Source: Opitutaceae bacterium (GTDB lineage: Bacteria > Verrucomicrobiota > Verrucomicrobiia > Opitutales > Opitutaceae). From it: 59,689 nt of DNA. Where the stretch lies: positions 1-59,689 of the forward strand of contig PLXS01000011.1 in NCBI GenBank assembly GCA_003151515.1, given 5' to 3'. Positions within the stretch are counted from its first letter, which is position 1. Each line of letters begins with the position of its first letter. Below the pieces are notes generated by a model that made no database searches, was not told the DNA's origin, and was given only the letters and a program-made list of their open reading frames with translations. Both the position numbers and the translations under genes were made by a program. Below, in pieces: positions 45,312-56,489 of the stretch.

Positions 45312-46142
45312 CTAGGGGAGCGCCAGGAGGAAGTAGGCCACGGGCGCCGTGAGGATCAGGCTGTCGCTCAGATCGAAGATGCCGCCGATCCCCGGGACCC
45401 CGCCGCCCGAGTCTTTTAGGGCGGCCGTCCGCTTGATCACGGACTCGATCAGGTCCGAGAATATGGCGACCGCGGCGACCGGGGCCGCCAGCAGGGCGCC
45501 GCGAAGGGGCGTCATCGACTGGGGAAGGACCGCGGCGCCCAGCCAGACGACGAGGGCGCCCACCCCCATGGCGACCGCGACGCCCCCGGCCGCCCCCTCC
45601 CAGGTCTTCTTCGGGCTCGTGAGCGGGGCCATCGGGTGGCGCCCGATCGCAAGGCCCGTCAAGAGGGCCCCGACGTCGCAGAACTTCGCGACGGCGACCG
45701 TCCACAGGCACAGCACGAGGCGGCCGTCGGGCAGGATGGCGTCGCCCACGACCGGGGTTATAATGCGCACGAGGTACTGCAGCAGGAGCGAGACGTACAC
45801 GAGGCCCAGCACGGTCGAGGCGAGCGCCTCGACGCGGTTCTCCGGGGCGCGCTCGGCGACCATGCGGACCGCGAAGACGAGCGTCGCCAGCGCGAGCAGC
45901 GGGTGGGCCGGCAGCCCGAACGCCTGCTCGGTCCAAGGGGCCAGGGTCACGAGGCCGCCGAAGAACATGCCGAGCTTCGCGAACGGGTGGAAGCCGGCGG
46001 CGCCGAGAAGCCGGTAGAACTCGCGAAGCGTCAGGACGGAGAGGAGCGTGATGGCGGCCACCGCCCCGTTGGTCCTGAAGAACCAGAGCACCGCGAAGAA
46101 CAGGAGCCAGAGGACGATGGTGCTGGTGATGCGCTTTGCCAC
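45312..46142 (-). CDS. cdsA: Phosphatidate cytidylyltransferase
   Basis: Integral membrane enzyme that makes CDP-diacylglycerol from phosphatidate and CTP, the precursor of all phospholipids. It has eight or so helices and the C-terminal signature region SDLIESVIKRTAALKDSGGG then VPGIGGIFDLSDSLI. The usual signature is PGHGGxxDRxD; here His is replaced by Ile and Arg by Leu. The start is GTG 46142, 17 nt after the uppS stop. The substitution is discussed under findings; otherwise length (276) and position in the operon are standard. Confidence 0.9.
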   Translation of the reverse strand: MAKRITSTIVLWLLFFAVLWFFRTNGAVAAITLLSVLTLREFYRLLGAAGFHPFAKLGMFFGGLVTLAPWTEQAFGLPAHPLLALATLVFAVRMVAERAPENRVEALASTVLGLVYVSLLLQYLVRIITPVVGDAILPDGRLVLCLWTVAVAKFCDVGALLTGLAIGRHPMAPLTSPKKTWEGAAGGVAVAMGVGALVVWLGAAVLPQSMTPLRGALLAAPVAAVAIFSDLIESVIKRTAALKDSGGGVPGIGGIFDLSDSLILTAPVAYFLLALP

Positions 46143-46159
46143 GGAATGCGTCGCCGGGG

Positions 46160-46927
<768 letters not shown>

Positions 46928-46962
46928 GCGGATCGCCCGATCGTAGGTCCCGGCGCCGGGAT

Positions 46963-46990
46963 TTGACAAGGGGGAAGGGCGGGCGAGAAT
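46963..46990 (+). promoter_or_regulatory. Sigma-70-like promoter for the phosphorylase gene
   Basis: TTGACA (46963-46968), a 16-nt spacer and GAGAAT (46985-46990, four of six matches to TATAAT). Transcription would start about 46997, only a few nucleotides from ATG 47001, so the message would have almost no leader. This supports the 47001 start over 46989. Confidence 0.4.
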
Positions 46991-47000
46991 GCTGCCCCTC

Positions 47001-47699
47001 ATGAAGGTCGCATTCATAAGCGGCACGAGCATCGTCAATTCCACGCTGTTTTCGGCGTGGGAGGTGCGCACGTTGGAGACGCCGTTCGGCGCGGTCACGT
47101 ACAAGTGCCGCGGGGACCACGCGCTCATCAACCGCCACGGCTACGCCTTGCCCCTGCCGCCCCATTCGATCAACTACCGCGCGAACATCCGAGCGCTCGC
47201 CGACCTGGGCTTCAGGGACATCGTGTCCCTCAACTCGGTTGGATCGCTCAAGCCCGGCATCCCGCCGGGCTCGATTGTCTCCTGCTCGGACTACGTGAGC
47301 CTGCAGCAGGGCCCGGCGACCTTCTTTGACAAGGAGCTCAAGGGCGGGGCCCCCGGGATTGCCAACAACCTGATCCCGTTGCTCACCTCCAAGCTGGCGC
47401 CCGAGTTCGACATCCCCACGGGCAAGGTCTACGTGCAGATGCGCGGGCCGCGGTTTGAGACCAAGGCCGAGATCCGCATCGTCAGCTCCTGGGGCGACGT
47501 CGTCGGGATGACCGCGGCCAACGAGGCCGACCTGTGCGGCGAGATCGGGCTCAACTACAACAGCCTGGCCGTCATCGACAACTACGCCAACGGGCTCGAG
47601 GGCACGCAGATCGACTTCGCCAAGTTCAAGGACCTCGTGAAGACGAACCAGGAGAGGGTGAACAGGCTCTTCGCGCGGATGCTGGAGATCCTGGCCTAG
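47001..47699 (+). CDS. MTAP/PNP-family nucleoside phosphorylase
   Basis: Phosphorylases of this family cleave 5'-methylthioadenosine or 6-oxopurine nucleosides with phosphate. It is 232 residues from ATG 47001. It has the phosphate-binding start MKVAFISGTSIVNS, the middle ADLGFRDIVSLNSVGSLKPG, YVQMRGPRFETKAEIRIV, and GMTAANEADLCGE, where MTAP enzymes have GMTxxPEA. The Pro is Asn here, so substrate choice (MTA against inosine or guanosine) is uncertain. It is divergent from uppS and followed 20 nt later by the MoxR gene. Confidence 0.85.
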   Translation: MKVAFISGTSIVNSTLFSAWEVRTLETPFGAVTYKCRGDHALINRHGYALPLPPHSINYRANIRALADLGFRDIVSLNSVGSLKPGIPPGSIVSCSDYVSLQQGPATFFDKELKGGAPGIANNLIPLLTSKLAPEFDIPTGKVYVQMRGPRFETKAEIRIVSSWGDVVGMTAANEADLCGEIGLNYNSLAVIDNYANGLEGTQIDFAKFKDLVKTNQERVNRLFARMLEILA

Positions 47700-47719
47700 A
47701 GGGCCGTCACGTGCCCCTC

Positions 47720-48691
47720 ATGAGCGAATTCCTCCAGTCCGAGCGCGTGGGCGAGGCGAAAGCAACGGTCGAGCGCCTGCGCGCGAACATGCGCCGGGTG
47801 ATCGTCGGCAAGGACGACGTGATCGACCGGCTCCTCATCTGCCTGGCGGCGGCGGGCCACATGCTGATCGAGGACCTCCCCGGGGTGGGCAAGACGACGC
47901 TCGCGTACGCGCTCGCCCGCTCGACGGACTGCCAGTTCTCGAGGATCCAGTTCACGAGCGACCTGCTGCCCTCTGACGTGACGGGCGTCGCGATCTACGA
48001 CGAGTCGACGAGGGAATTCGTCTTCAAGCCCGGCCCCGTCTTCTCGAACATCGTGCTCGCTGACGAGATCAACCGCGCGCCGCCGAAGACCCAGTCCGCG
48101 CTGCTCGAGGTCATGGATCGCGCCAAGGTGACGGTCGACGGCGAGGCGCACGCCGTGGGCTCGCCGTTCATGGTCTTCGCCACGCAGAACCCCATCGACT
48201 ACGAGGGGACGTTCCCGCTGCCCGAGAGCCAGATGGACCGCTTCCTCATGCGCCTGAGGATGGGCTACCCGCAGCACCGCGACGAGATCGAGATCCTGCG
48301 CACCTCCAGGAGCGGCTACGACTCGATGCAGATCGGGGCCGTGGCGTCCAGGGCCCAGGTGGCCGCGGTCCAGGGCCTGGTCTGCCAGGTGTTCGTCGAG
48401 GAGAGCATACTCGACTACATCCTTCGCATCGTCGCCGCGACGCGCACCGAGACCGAGTTCAAGGCTGGGGCGAGCGTGAGGGGCGGCATCGCCCTGCGCA
48501 CGGCCGCGCAGGCCAGGGCGCTCGTCAACGGGCGCGACTTCGTGCTGCCGGACGACGTAGCCGAGCTCGTCGCGCCCGTGCTCGCGCACAGGCTGGCGCT
48601 GTCGCGCCAGACCGGCGACGCCCTCGAGGAGCGCCGGGCGGTCGGGGCGCACCTCAAGCGCATCCTCTCCGCCCTGCCGCCGCCGACGTGA
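47720..48691 (+). CDS. MoxR-family AAA+ ATPase
   Basis: Chaperone-like AAA+ ATPase, 323 residues from ATG 47720 (GTG 47711 also possible; codons to 47534 overlap the upstream gene). Walker A GVGKTT is at 55-60 after IEDLP, Walker B IVLADEINRA at 111-120, then ATQNPIDYEGTFPLPESQMD and the MoxR-lid region GASVRGGIALRTAAQARALV. MoxR proteins typically work with DUF58 and transglutaminase/TgpA partners, exactly as here: the next gene is DUF58, overlapping by 4 nt (GTGA), then TgpA. Confidence 0.95.
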   Translation: MSEFLQSERVGEAKATVERLRANMRRVIVGKDDVIDRLLICLAAAGHMLIEDLPGVGKTTLAYALARSTDCQFSRIQFTSDLLPSDVTGVAIYDESTREFVFKPGPVFSNIVLADEINRAPPKTQSALLEVMDRAKVTVDGEAHAVGSPFMVFATQNPIDYEGTFPLPESQMDRFLMRLRMGYPQHRDEIEILRTSRSGYDSMQIGAVASRAQVAAVQGLVCQVFVEESILDYILRIVAATRTETEFKAGASVRGGIALRTAAQARALVNGRDFVLPDDVAELVAPVLAHRLALSRQTGDALEERRAVGAHLKRILSALPPPT

Positions 48692-49890
48692 GATCGGCCA
48701 ACGGGAGCCGCCGTCGCCTCTTCTGGAGGCGCGCCCTCTGGAGCCTGGTGTGGCCCAGGCGGCGGGACCGGATCCAGGCGACGGTGTCGGGCGCGGTGCT
48801 GATCGGCCTCTCCCTCGGGATCGGGACCGCGGCCTACAACAGCGCGAGCAACATCCTCTTCATCGCCCTGTCCCTGCTGCTCGCCTGCCTGCTCCTGAGC
48901 GGCGTCCTCTCCTGGCTCAACCTGCGCCGCGTTCGCTGGGCGCTCGACATCCAGCCCCCGCTGCGCGTCGGCCAGGACGCCGAGGTCGGCCTGCTGCTGC
49001 ACAACGGCAAGCGGTTTCTGCCGACGTACGCGCTCTGGTTCGAGTTCGCGGCGGCCCCGTTCAGCAAGGGCGAGCCTGCGAAGCCCGAGACGACGCTCAC
49101 CGCCAAGGGGATCGACGTCTGGGCCGCGCTCAAGCAGGCCGAGGCCGGCACGTCGTCGGGCAGCGTCCACCTGCGCGCGCGCCTGGACCCGGGAGGGGAG
49201 GCGAGGCTCGACTGGGGCTTCGTCCCGTCCCGCCGGGGCCTGCACAAGATCGAGCTCAGGAGCGTCGGCTCGCTCTATCCCTTCGGGTTCCTGCGCAAGG
49301 TCTCCGGCACGGAGCTGTGCCGGGAGGTCCATGTCTGGCCGGCGCCGGTCGACTACCGCAGGCTCGCGGCCTCGGGCTCAAGGCGGCCCAGCGGGGACCT
49401 CCAGCTCGCCCGGACCGGTAACGAGGGCGAGATGATGGCGCTGCGCCGCTACGAGGCGGGCGACTCGCACAGGCTGGTCCACTGGAAGGCGAGCGCGCGC
49501 ACGCGCCGGCTCATGGTCCGGCAGTTCTCCGCGCAGAACTCGGAGGCCTGCTCGATGTGGCTGCGCACCGACTCCGTAGTCTGGTCGCGCCCCGAGCAGT
49601 TCGAGCTCATGCTCTCCTTCGCCGCGACGCTCGCCCTCGACCTCTTCCACGCCGGCCGCCTCCAGGCGGCGGCGATCGACGGCTCGGCGCCGGTGCCGAT
49701 CCGAAGAGTGGCCGACCTCGAATCGTTCCTTGACCGCCTCTCGGAGGCCTCCCCGTCGCCCGCGCCGGGCGGGGGCGCCCCCACCCAAGCCTCGCCGGGG
49801 CGCGCGAGGCAGAACATGCTCACGTTCGAGCCCGAGGGGGCCCGGGGCGTGGCGTCATTTATAAATGGATACAGGACGGCCGCGACTTAG
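48688..49890 (+). CDS. DUF58 domain membrane protein
   Basis: A 400-residue protein with two N-terminal transmembrane segments (about 35-52 and 54-72, ASNILFIALSLLLACLLLSG). A large extracytoplasmic or cytosolic region follows, ending in the DUF58 core ALRRYEAGDSHRLVHWKASA then RTRRLMVRQFSAQ, whose LRxYxxGDxxRxIHW motif defines the family. It lies between MoxR and the transglutaminase and overlaps the latter by 26 nt. Its function is unproven; the trio is thought to act in envelope assembly or stress. Confidence 0.93.
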   Translation: MRSANGSRRRLFWRRALWSLVWPRRRDRIQATVSGAVLIGLSLGIGTAAYNSASNILFIALSLLLACLLLSGVLSWLNLRRVRWALDIQPPLRVGQDAEVGLLLHNGKRFLPTYALWFEFAAAPFSKGEPAKPETTLTAKGIDVWAALKQAEAGTSSGSVHLRARLDPGGEARLDWGFVPSRRGLHKIELRSVGSLYPFGFLRKVSGTELCREVHVWPAPVDYRRLAASGSRRPSGDLQLARTGNEGEMMALRRYEAGDSHRLVHWKASARTRRLMVRQFSAQNSEACSMWLRTDSVVWSRPEQFELMLSFAATLALDLFHAGRLQAAAIDGSAPVPIRRVADLESFLDRLSEASPSPAPGGGAPTQASPGRARQNMLTFEPEGARGVASFINGYRTAAT

Positions 49891-52057
49891 CCTGGAGGAG
49901 CTCCACCTCTTGCGGTGGCTCTTGGGGGGCGTGCTCATGCTCCTCTCGATAGCGACCGTCTTCTACATGGACGTCGGCTCGGAGGTGATGACCGTCCTTG
50001 CGATGGCCGGCGTCCTGGTGGCCCTGGCGAGGCCGGCCCTGCCGGCGAGGATCCCCGTCTGGGCGCACCGCCTGGCCTTCCCGGCGATCCTCATGTTCTT
50101 CCTGGGCGACCTCTGGCACGAGGGCCAGCTGCTGCCCGCGGTCGTGCGGCTAGACATCCTGCTCCTGCTTTACCGGGGCGTGAGCCACCGGGCGCGCCGC
50201 GACGACCTGCAGATCGTCGTCCTCGGGCTCTTCCTCATCGTCGTTGCCGGCGTCCTCACCGTTTCGCTGCTCTTCGCGGCGCAGATCCTCGTCTTCACGG
50301 CGTGCGCGCTCGGGCTGCTCATGGTGGTGACGATCACGGCCTCGGCCGAGGGCGGCCAGGCCCCTAAGCTCGCCGTTCGCGGAGTCGTGCCCGGGTGGGC
50401 GGCGCACGCCGACTGGGGGCATCTCGCCAGGCGCCTGCGCCAGGTGGCCGAGTGGCGGCTGGTCGCCTCGGCCCTCGCGCTCTTCGTGGGCGTCGTCGCG
50501 CTCTCCGGCTTGCTGTTCCTCGCGATCCCCCGATTCCAGCTGGAGAACAGCCTGTTCCTCGAGCGCTTCGTTCCGCGCAAGGCCATGACCGGCTTCAGCG
50601 ACTCGATCAAGTTCGGCGACATAAGCGAGATAATCGAGGACAACGGCGTCGCGTTCGACGTGGACCTCTCCGACCCCGCGCAGGCGCCCGCGACGCCATA
50701 CTGGAGGATGGTCGTCCTCGACGAGTACCGCAACGGCGGCTTCAAGCTCTCGTCGCCCATGCGCTCGCCGGACATCATGGGAAAGGAGAGGACGGCCTCA
50801 TACTACATCCCCACGTTGCGCGGCGTCCCAGGGGCGCCGACCTGGACCTTCTACCTCGAGTCGGGCGTCAGCCGCTACCTGCCGCTCCTCGGGCGGTTCG
50901 TGGTGCTGCGCTTCCGCGATGCGCAGAACTTCAGGTACTCTCCCTACCTGGGCCTCATGGCCCTGCGCGACGAGCCCGCGACGATGACCGCCTACCGGGT
51001 CGAGGGCATGGCACCCGACACGCCCGGGCTCGCCGACTCGCTCTTCGCCGCCCGCTGGAGGAACCGCGAGGTGCGCCGGGGCGTACCCCTGCAGCTCGAG
51101 CTGGACCTTCCCTTCGCGCCGGACAAGGCGACCCTCGCCGGCCTGACCGCGGACATCGGCGCGCGCGGCCTGGACGCGGCTGCCTTCGCGCAGAAGGCGA
51201 ATGCCTGGCTGCAGCGCCTGCACGGCTACTCGCTCTCCCCGCGGATCCCGCCCGGGCCGGGGGACCCGCTCGTGCGCTGGATGGCGTCCAGGGAGCCCGG
51301 CCACTGCGAGCTCTTCGCCGGGGCCTTCGTCCTCGCCGCCCGCTCGGCGGGCTTCCCCGCGCGAGTCGTGACGGGCTTCAAGGGCGGGACGTGGAACGCC
51401 TACTCGGGCAACTACACCGTGCGCAATTCGGACGCGCACGCCTGGGCGGAGATCTGGGACGCGCGCCGCGGCGCGTGGCTTCGCGACGACCCCCTGGCCC
51501 CCGTGGTGTCCGAGGCGCTGGAAAAGAAGGGCGACGCCGCCCTCGCCGCGCTCATGGACCGAAGCTGGTCGGCCAGGCTCAACAGCATCCGGGTCTTCTG
51601 GTACAGGAGGATCGTCAATTTCGACCAGCAGTCGCAGGTCGACACCATCCGGGCCGTCAAGGCGGCGACGGACAGCTCGGGCAAGTGGCTGCGGGCGGCC
51701 GTCGCCGGGGCGGCAAGCCGGGTGAAGGCGTGGTTCGCGGGCCCGTGGAACCTGGAGCGGGCCGGGCGCGTGGCCGCGGTTGCCGCCGCCGCCGGCGCGC
51801 TCCTCTGGGCCCTGCTGACCGGCCGCATCCGCCTGGCGGCGCTGGTCGCCTCGCGCAAGGCGGACCCGGTCAGGCGCGAGGCGGGCCACTGGCTGCGCAG
51901 ACTTGAGGGGCCGCCCCCGCTCATCGCGGACCTGCAGCGGCTGCGCTTCGGCCACTCGGGGACCTGGCCCAGGCCCGCCGACGTGTTCAGGCGGGCGCGG
52001 CGCGCGCCGCCTAGTTCGCGGCGAGTCCCGGGCGGCGCTTCTCGAAGTACTTCTTGA
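49865..52057 (+). CDS. TgpA-like transglutaminase membrane protein
   Basis: A 730-residue protein with about six N-terminal helices, the DUF3488-like region, then a periplasmic transglutaminase core with a Cys-His-Asp triad: Cys481 in EPGHCELFAGAF, His525 in NSDAHAWAEIW and Asp541 in WLRDDP. A further helix follows (about residue 640, AGRVAAVAAAAGALLWALL), with a cytoplasmic tail. ATG 49865 lies inside the DUF58 gene. The last 47 nt overlap the convergent mrdA gene. Together with MoxR and DUF58 it makes the standard three-gene module. Confidence 0.92.
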   Translation: MDTGRPRLSLEELHLLRWLLGGVLMLLSIATVFYMDVGSEVMTVLAMAGVLVALARPALPARIPVWAHRLAFPAILMFFLGDLWHEGQLLPAVVRLDILLLLYRGVSHRARRDDLQIVVLGLFLIVVAGVLTVSLLFAAQILVFTACALGLLMVVTITASAEGGQAPKLAVRGVVPGWAAHADWGHLARRLRQVAEWRLVASALALFVGVVALSGLLFLAIPRFQLENSLFLERFVPRKAMTGFSDSIKFGDISEIIEDNGVAFDVDLSDPAQAPATPYWRMVVLDEYRNGGFKLSSPMRSPDIMGKERTASYYIPTLRGVPGAPTWTFYLESGVSRYLPLLGRFVVLRFRDAQNFRYSPYLGLMALRDEPATMTAYRVEGMAPDTPGLADSLFAARWRNREVRRGVPLQLELDLPFAPDKATLAGLTADIGARGLDAAAFAQKANAWLQRLHGYSLSPRIPPGPGDPLVRWMASREPGHCELFAGAFVLAARSAGFPARVVTGFKGGTWNAYSGNYTVRNSDAHAWAEIWDARRGAWLRDDPLAPVVSEALEKKGDAALAALMDRSWSARLNSIRVFWYRRIVNFDQQSQVDTIRAVKAATDSSGKWLRAAVAGAASRVKAWFAGPWNLERAGRVAAVAAAAGALLWALLTGRIRLAALVASRKADPVRREAGHWLRRLEGPPPLIADLQRLRFGHSGTWPRPADVFRRARRAPPSSRRVPGGASRSTS

Positions 52058-53951
52058 GGATCGCCGAGGCGATCGGGGAGGCCTCCTGGCCGCCCCCGAA
52101 ATTCTCACCGGGCCTCGTGCCCTGGATCGCGACCGCGATCGCGATGGTGGGGTTCTCCAGCGGGGCGAAGCATATGAACCACGCCTCGTCGACGCGGCCT
52201 TCGGGGCTCATGATCTGTGCGGTGCCGGTCTTCCCGGCGATCCGGACGCCGGGCACCCGCAGCGCCTCGAGCGTCGTGAGGACACGGGCCGTGCCTTCCG
52301 TCGTGCATTCCTCCATGCCCTTGAGGATCGCGGCCCGCTGCTTCGGGGTGAGGCCGATGGGCTCCGTGTGCTGCTCGGGCCTCTTGGGGTCATGCAGGAG
52401 CGTGGGCTTTGTCCAGGTCTCGCCCCTGGCGAACGACGCCGCGAAGCAGGCTAGCAGGATCGGCGACACCTGCACGTCGCCCTGGCCGATCGCCATGTTG
52501 GCCGTGTCGCCCGGGTTCCAGGTCTCGTTGCGCTTGCGCCTGCGCCATTCGGGGTCGGGGATCAGCATCCGGTGCGTCTCGCCCGGGAGCTCGATGCCCG
52601 TGGGCCTGTCGAGGTGGAAGCGCTTGGCCTCGGCCGCGATGACCTCCGCCGTCGTGCGCAGGCCCACCGTGTAGAAGTAGATGTCGCAGCTGTACCCGAT
52701 GGCGTCGGACAGGGAGAGCTTGCCGTGGTGGCCCAGGCCGTTGTCGCACGTGAAGCGCCGGTTGCCGACCATCATCCACCCGTCGCAGTCGGCGGGCTCG
52801 TCCTCGGGGGTGATCACGCCGTTGCGCAGCGCCGCCGTGGAGACGATGATCTTGAACGTGGAGCCGGGCGAGTAGACGCCGTTTAGGGCGATGTTCGTCC
52901 ACGCCTTGCGCGCCTCGATGTCGGCCGCCGCCGCGACGGACAGGTGCGGCGAGAAGACGTTCAGGTCGTAGCCGGGCTCGCTCGCCATGGCGAGGACCTC
53001 GCCCGTGCGCACGTCCAGCGCGACCGCTGCGCCCGTCTGGTCGCCGATCGCGTCCTCGGCCGCCACCTGCAGGTCTATGTCGAGGGACGTCGTCAGGCTG
53101 CGCCCCTGCACGGGGTGGCGGATCTCGATCGGGGGGTTCACCTTGTAGCCGGCCGGGTCGACCCGCAGGATCGTGTAGCCGGCCTCGCCCTGGAGCAGGG
53201 AGTCGAACTGCTTCTCAAGGCCGTCGCGCCCCACGGTGCCCTTCATCTTGAGCGTCGTCAGGCCCTCGCCGGGGAGCTCACTGACGTCGGCCTCCTCGTT
53301 CGCTCCGACGTAGCCCAGGACGTGCGCGGCGGCTTCCCCGTAGGGGTAGGAGCGGGTGGGCGACGTATACACCTGCAGGGGCGACCTGACGGGCAGCCGC
53401 TCGATCAGGCGCGCGAACTCCTCGGGCTTGAGGTCGTCGATCAGCGTGTAGGGCAGCAGGAGCTGGCGCTCCAGGTGGCGCTGCAGCGAGCCGCCGTCGA
53501 CCGAGCCGGTGCGCCCCAGCATGGCGTTCACCTGGTCCATGTAGCGCTGCACCACGCTCACCCGGGCGAGCCGCTCGAGCTGGGCGCTCGTCGGCAGGTC
53601 CTGGTCGCCCGACGCCCTGTAGTTGTTGCGGATGCGGATGTACTCCTGGCGGAACTCCTGGCGCAGCTCGTCAAGGTAGAGGACCACGGCGAACCTGGAG
53701 CGGTTCTCGACCAGCTTTCGCCCATTCCGGTCGAAGATGTCGCCGCGGGGCCCGGGGACGATGACGCGCCGCTCGTTCTGGAGGCGCTCCTGCTCGTGGT
53801 GGATGGCCCCCTTGATGATCTGCTGGTAGACGAGGCCGCAGGCGAGGACCGCCAGGAGGACGGCGATCAGGCCATGGAACGCGATGATCCTCGGGTCGAA
53901 TCCCGTGCGGGACTCGACGAGGCCGCCCGGATTCCTGGTGGTCTCAGTCAT
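52011..53951 (-). CDS. mrdA: Penicillin-binding protein 2, transpeptidase
   Basis: The elongation-specific transpeptidase of the Rod complex. It has an N-terminal anchor (about 22-42), a pedestal domain with GPRGDIFDRNGRKLVENRS, and the transpeptidase domain. Active-site Ser364 and Lys367 lie in SPGSTFK, Ser421-Cys-Asp423 in GYSCDIYF and Lys574-Thr-Gly in AGKTGTAQ. It ends the mreB-mreC-mreD-mrdA operon. RodA is not in the window. Its C-terminal 15 codons overlap the tail of the convergent transglutaminase gene. Confidence 0.96.
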   Translation of the reverse strand: MTETTRNPGGLVESRTGFDPRIIAFHGLIAVLLAVLACGLVYQQIIKGAIHHEQERLQNERRVIVPGPRGDIFDRNGRKLVENRSRFAVVLYLDELRQEFRQEYIRIRNNYRASGDQDLPTSAQLERLARVSVVQRYMDQVNAMLGRTGSVDGGSLQRHLERQLLLPYTLIDDLKPEEFARLIERLPVRSPLQVYTSPTRSYPYGEAAAHVLGYVGANEEADVSELPGEGLTTLKMKGTVGRDGLEKQFDSLLQGEAGYTILRVDPAGYKVNPPIEIRHPVQGRSLTTSLDIDLQVAAEDAIGDQTGAAVALDVRTGEVLAMASEPGYDLNVFSPHLSVAAAADIEARKAWTNIALNGVYSPGSTFKIIVSTAALRNGVITPEDEPADCDGWMMVGNRRFTCDNGLGHHGKLSLSDAIGYSCDIYFYTVGLRTTAEVIAAEAKRFHLDRPTGIELPGETHRMLIPDPEWRRRKRNETWNPGDTANMAIGQGDVQVSPILLACFAASFARGETWTKPTLLHDPKRPEQHTEPIGLTPKQRAAILKGMEECTTEGTARVLTTLEALRVPGVRIAGKTGTAQIMSPEGRVDEAWFICFAPLENPTIAIAVAIQGTRPGENFGGGQEASPIASAILKKYFEKRRPGLAAN

Positions 53952-53968
53952 GGCGTTATCGCCCGAAC

Positions 53969-54478
53969 CTATGCCGGACGCGCCCGAATCGCACGCGCTA
54001 ACTCAAGCGAGCGCTCCTGCAGGGCGAAGAACCACGGTGCGCACAGGAGGACGGCGCCCTGCGAGAGCAGCAGGTCCGAGAGCAGCCTCGGCCAGACGAT
54101 TGCTCCGGAGGGCATTGCGCGGATCCTCACGAATCCGATGGCGAGGTAGAGGACGAGGTTGAGGACCAGCGCCACGGCGACCCTGACCGCCGTCTCGTCG
54201 CGCTGCAGGCGCTCCCGCGTGTTGTAGACGACGACGTGCGCCGTGGCGAAGAGCGCGGCGTGGGTGCCGAACGGGACGGGCGAGACGGCGTCGCAGAGGA
54301 GCCCGCCCAGCACCGACACAGCCAGCCCCCCGCGGACCGGAGCCGCGAGCGCGGGGTAGGCGACGAACAGGCCCCCGGCGAAGAGCCATACGTGCGCGCC
54401 GGACAGCGCGCTGTTGGCCTCGCCGACGATCGCCAGGAGAAGGTAGAGCGTGAGGAAGAGTACGGCTGCGCCGCGCAT
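53969..54478 (-). CDS. mreD: Rod shape-determining protein MreD
   Basis: A 169-residue protein with about five transmembrane helices (AAVLFLTLYLLLAIVGEANS, GLAVSVLGGLLCDAVSPVPFG), matching the size and pattern of MreD. MreD bridges MreC and the peptidoglycan synthases. ATG 54478 is 15 nt downstream of the mreC stop; mrdA starts 17 nt after. The assignment rests mostly on position and topology because MreD sequences diverge widely. Confidence 0.85.
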   Translation of the reverse strand: MRGAAVLFLTLYLLLAIVGEANSALSGAHVWLFAGGLFVAYPALAAPVRGGLAVSVLGGLLCDAVSPVPFGTHAALFATAHVVVYNTRERLQRDETAVRVAVALVLNLVLYLAIGFVRIRAMPSGAIVWPRLLSDLLLSQGAVLLCAPWFFALQERSLELARAIRARPA

Positions 54479-54493
54479 GGGGGTCGCCTCGCT

Positions 54494-55329
54494 CTAGCCC
54501 GGGTCGGTCGGCACGAGCACCGTTACCTCCGTCAGCTCCGAGATCCTGGGGTCGATCTCGACCTCGCCGGTCTTGAAGAGCCCGTCGGCGCTCGACTCGA
54601 CATGGACGATGCGCCCGATGGTGAGGCCCGGCGGGTAGACGCCGCCCAGGCCCGAGGTCGCGAGGCGCTTGGGCGCGGATGCGCTCGCATAGACGTCGAG
54701 CGGCACGAACTCGATGATCCCGTGCGGCGGCCCGAACACGGGGTTGTCGGCGCCCTGGTAGCTCACCGGGCGCGTGTCCCCGTCTACGACGGCCGCGATC
54801 CGCAGCCCCGGGTCGGTCACGAGCTCCACCACCGAGGTGTAGGCGTGGACCTCGGCGACGCGCCCGACGACGCCGCCGGTGTAGACCACGGGGTCGCCCG
54901 GGGCGATGCCGTAGTCGGAGCCCTTTCGGATCACCATCCGCTGCCACCAGCCGGAGAAGTCGCGCCGCGCGACGCGGGCGTGCTCGAAGCGGTACCGCTC
55001 GGACGGCGGCATGTGAAGGAGCGCCTCCAGCCGCTCGACCTGGGCCTGAAGCTCGCCGTTCTGCTGCACCTCGAGCGAGTACGAGGCGTTGAGCCTCGCC
55101 ATGTCCCGGCCGGCCTCGATCAACTCGTCCTTCGAGTGGAGCCTAAGCGACCAGAAGCGCTCGACGTCGCTCGCGTAGGAGGAGACGGCGGCTACGGGCG
55201 CGGTCATCTCGAAGAAGCTCGCGCGCACGAGCGAGCGCAGCGCGACGGGGGCCATGAGCCACGCGGCCAGGGCCGCGCCCAGGACAACGAAGGGTCTGGC
55301 CTGGTCGAATCGTTGGGACCGCCCGATCC

Positions 55330-55333
<4 letters not shown>
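54494..55333 (-). CDS. mreC: Rod shape-determining protein MreC
   Basis: Bitopic protein of the elongasome: one N-terminal helix (about 15-33), a coiled coil (SKDELIEAGRDMARLNASYS, QQNGELQAQVERLEALL), then the beta-barrel domain (RRDFSGWWQRMVIRKGSDYG, YTGGVVGRVAEVHAYTSVVE). The 279-residue length is normal. The GTG start overlaps the mreB TGA (GTGA), so the pair is translationally coupled. Confidence 0.95.
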
Positions 55334-56340
<1,007 letters not shown>

Positions 56341-56489
56341 GATCGCGTGCTGCGGAAGGGGCTGGAGTCGGTGGCGTATCCGCCGACGGAATCGAATGGC
56401 CGTTGCAGGCACCTGTCAACGAGGGAAATACGCGGGTTAGGGTTGACGGGGCCCGCGTTGCGAAGCGAGTTTGTTTGGGGGGCGCCGCC

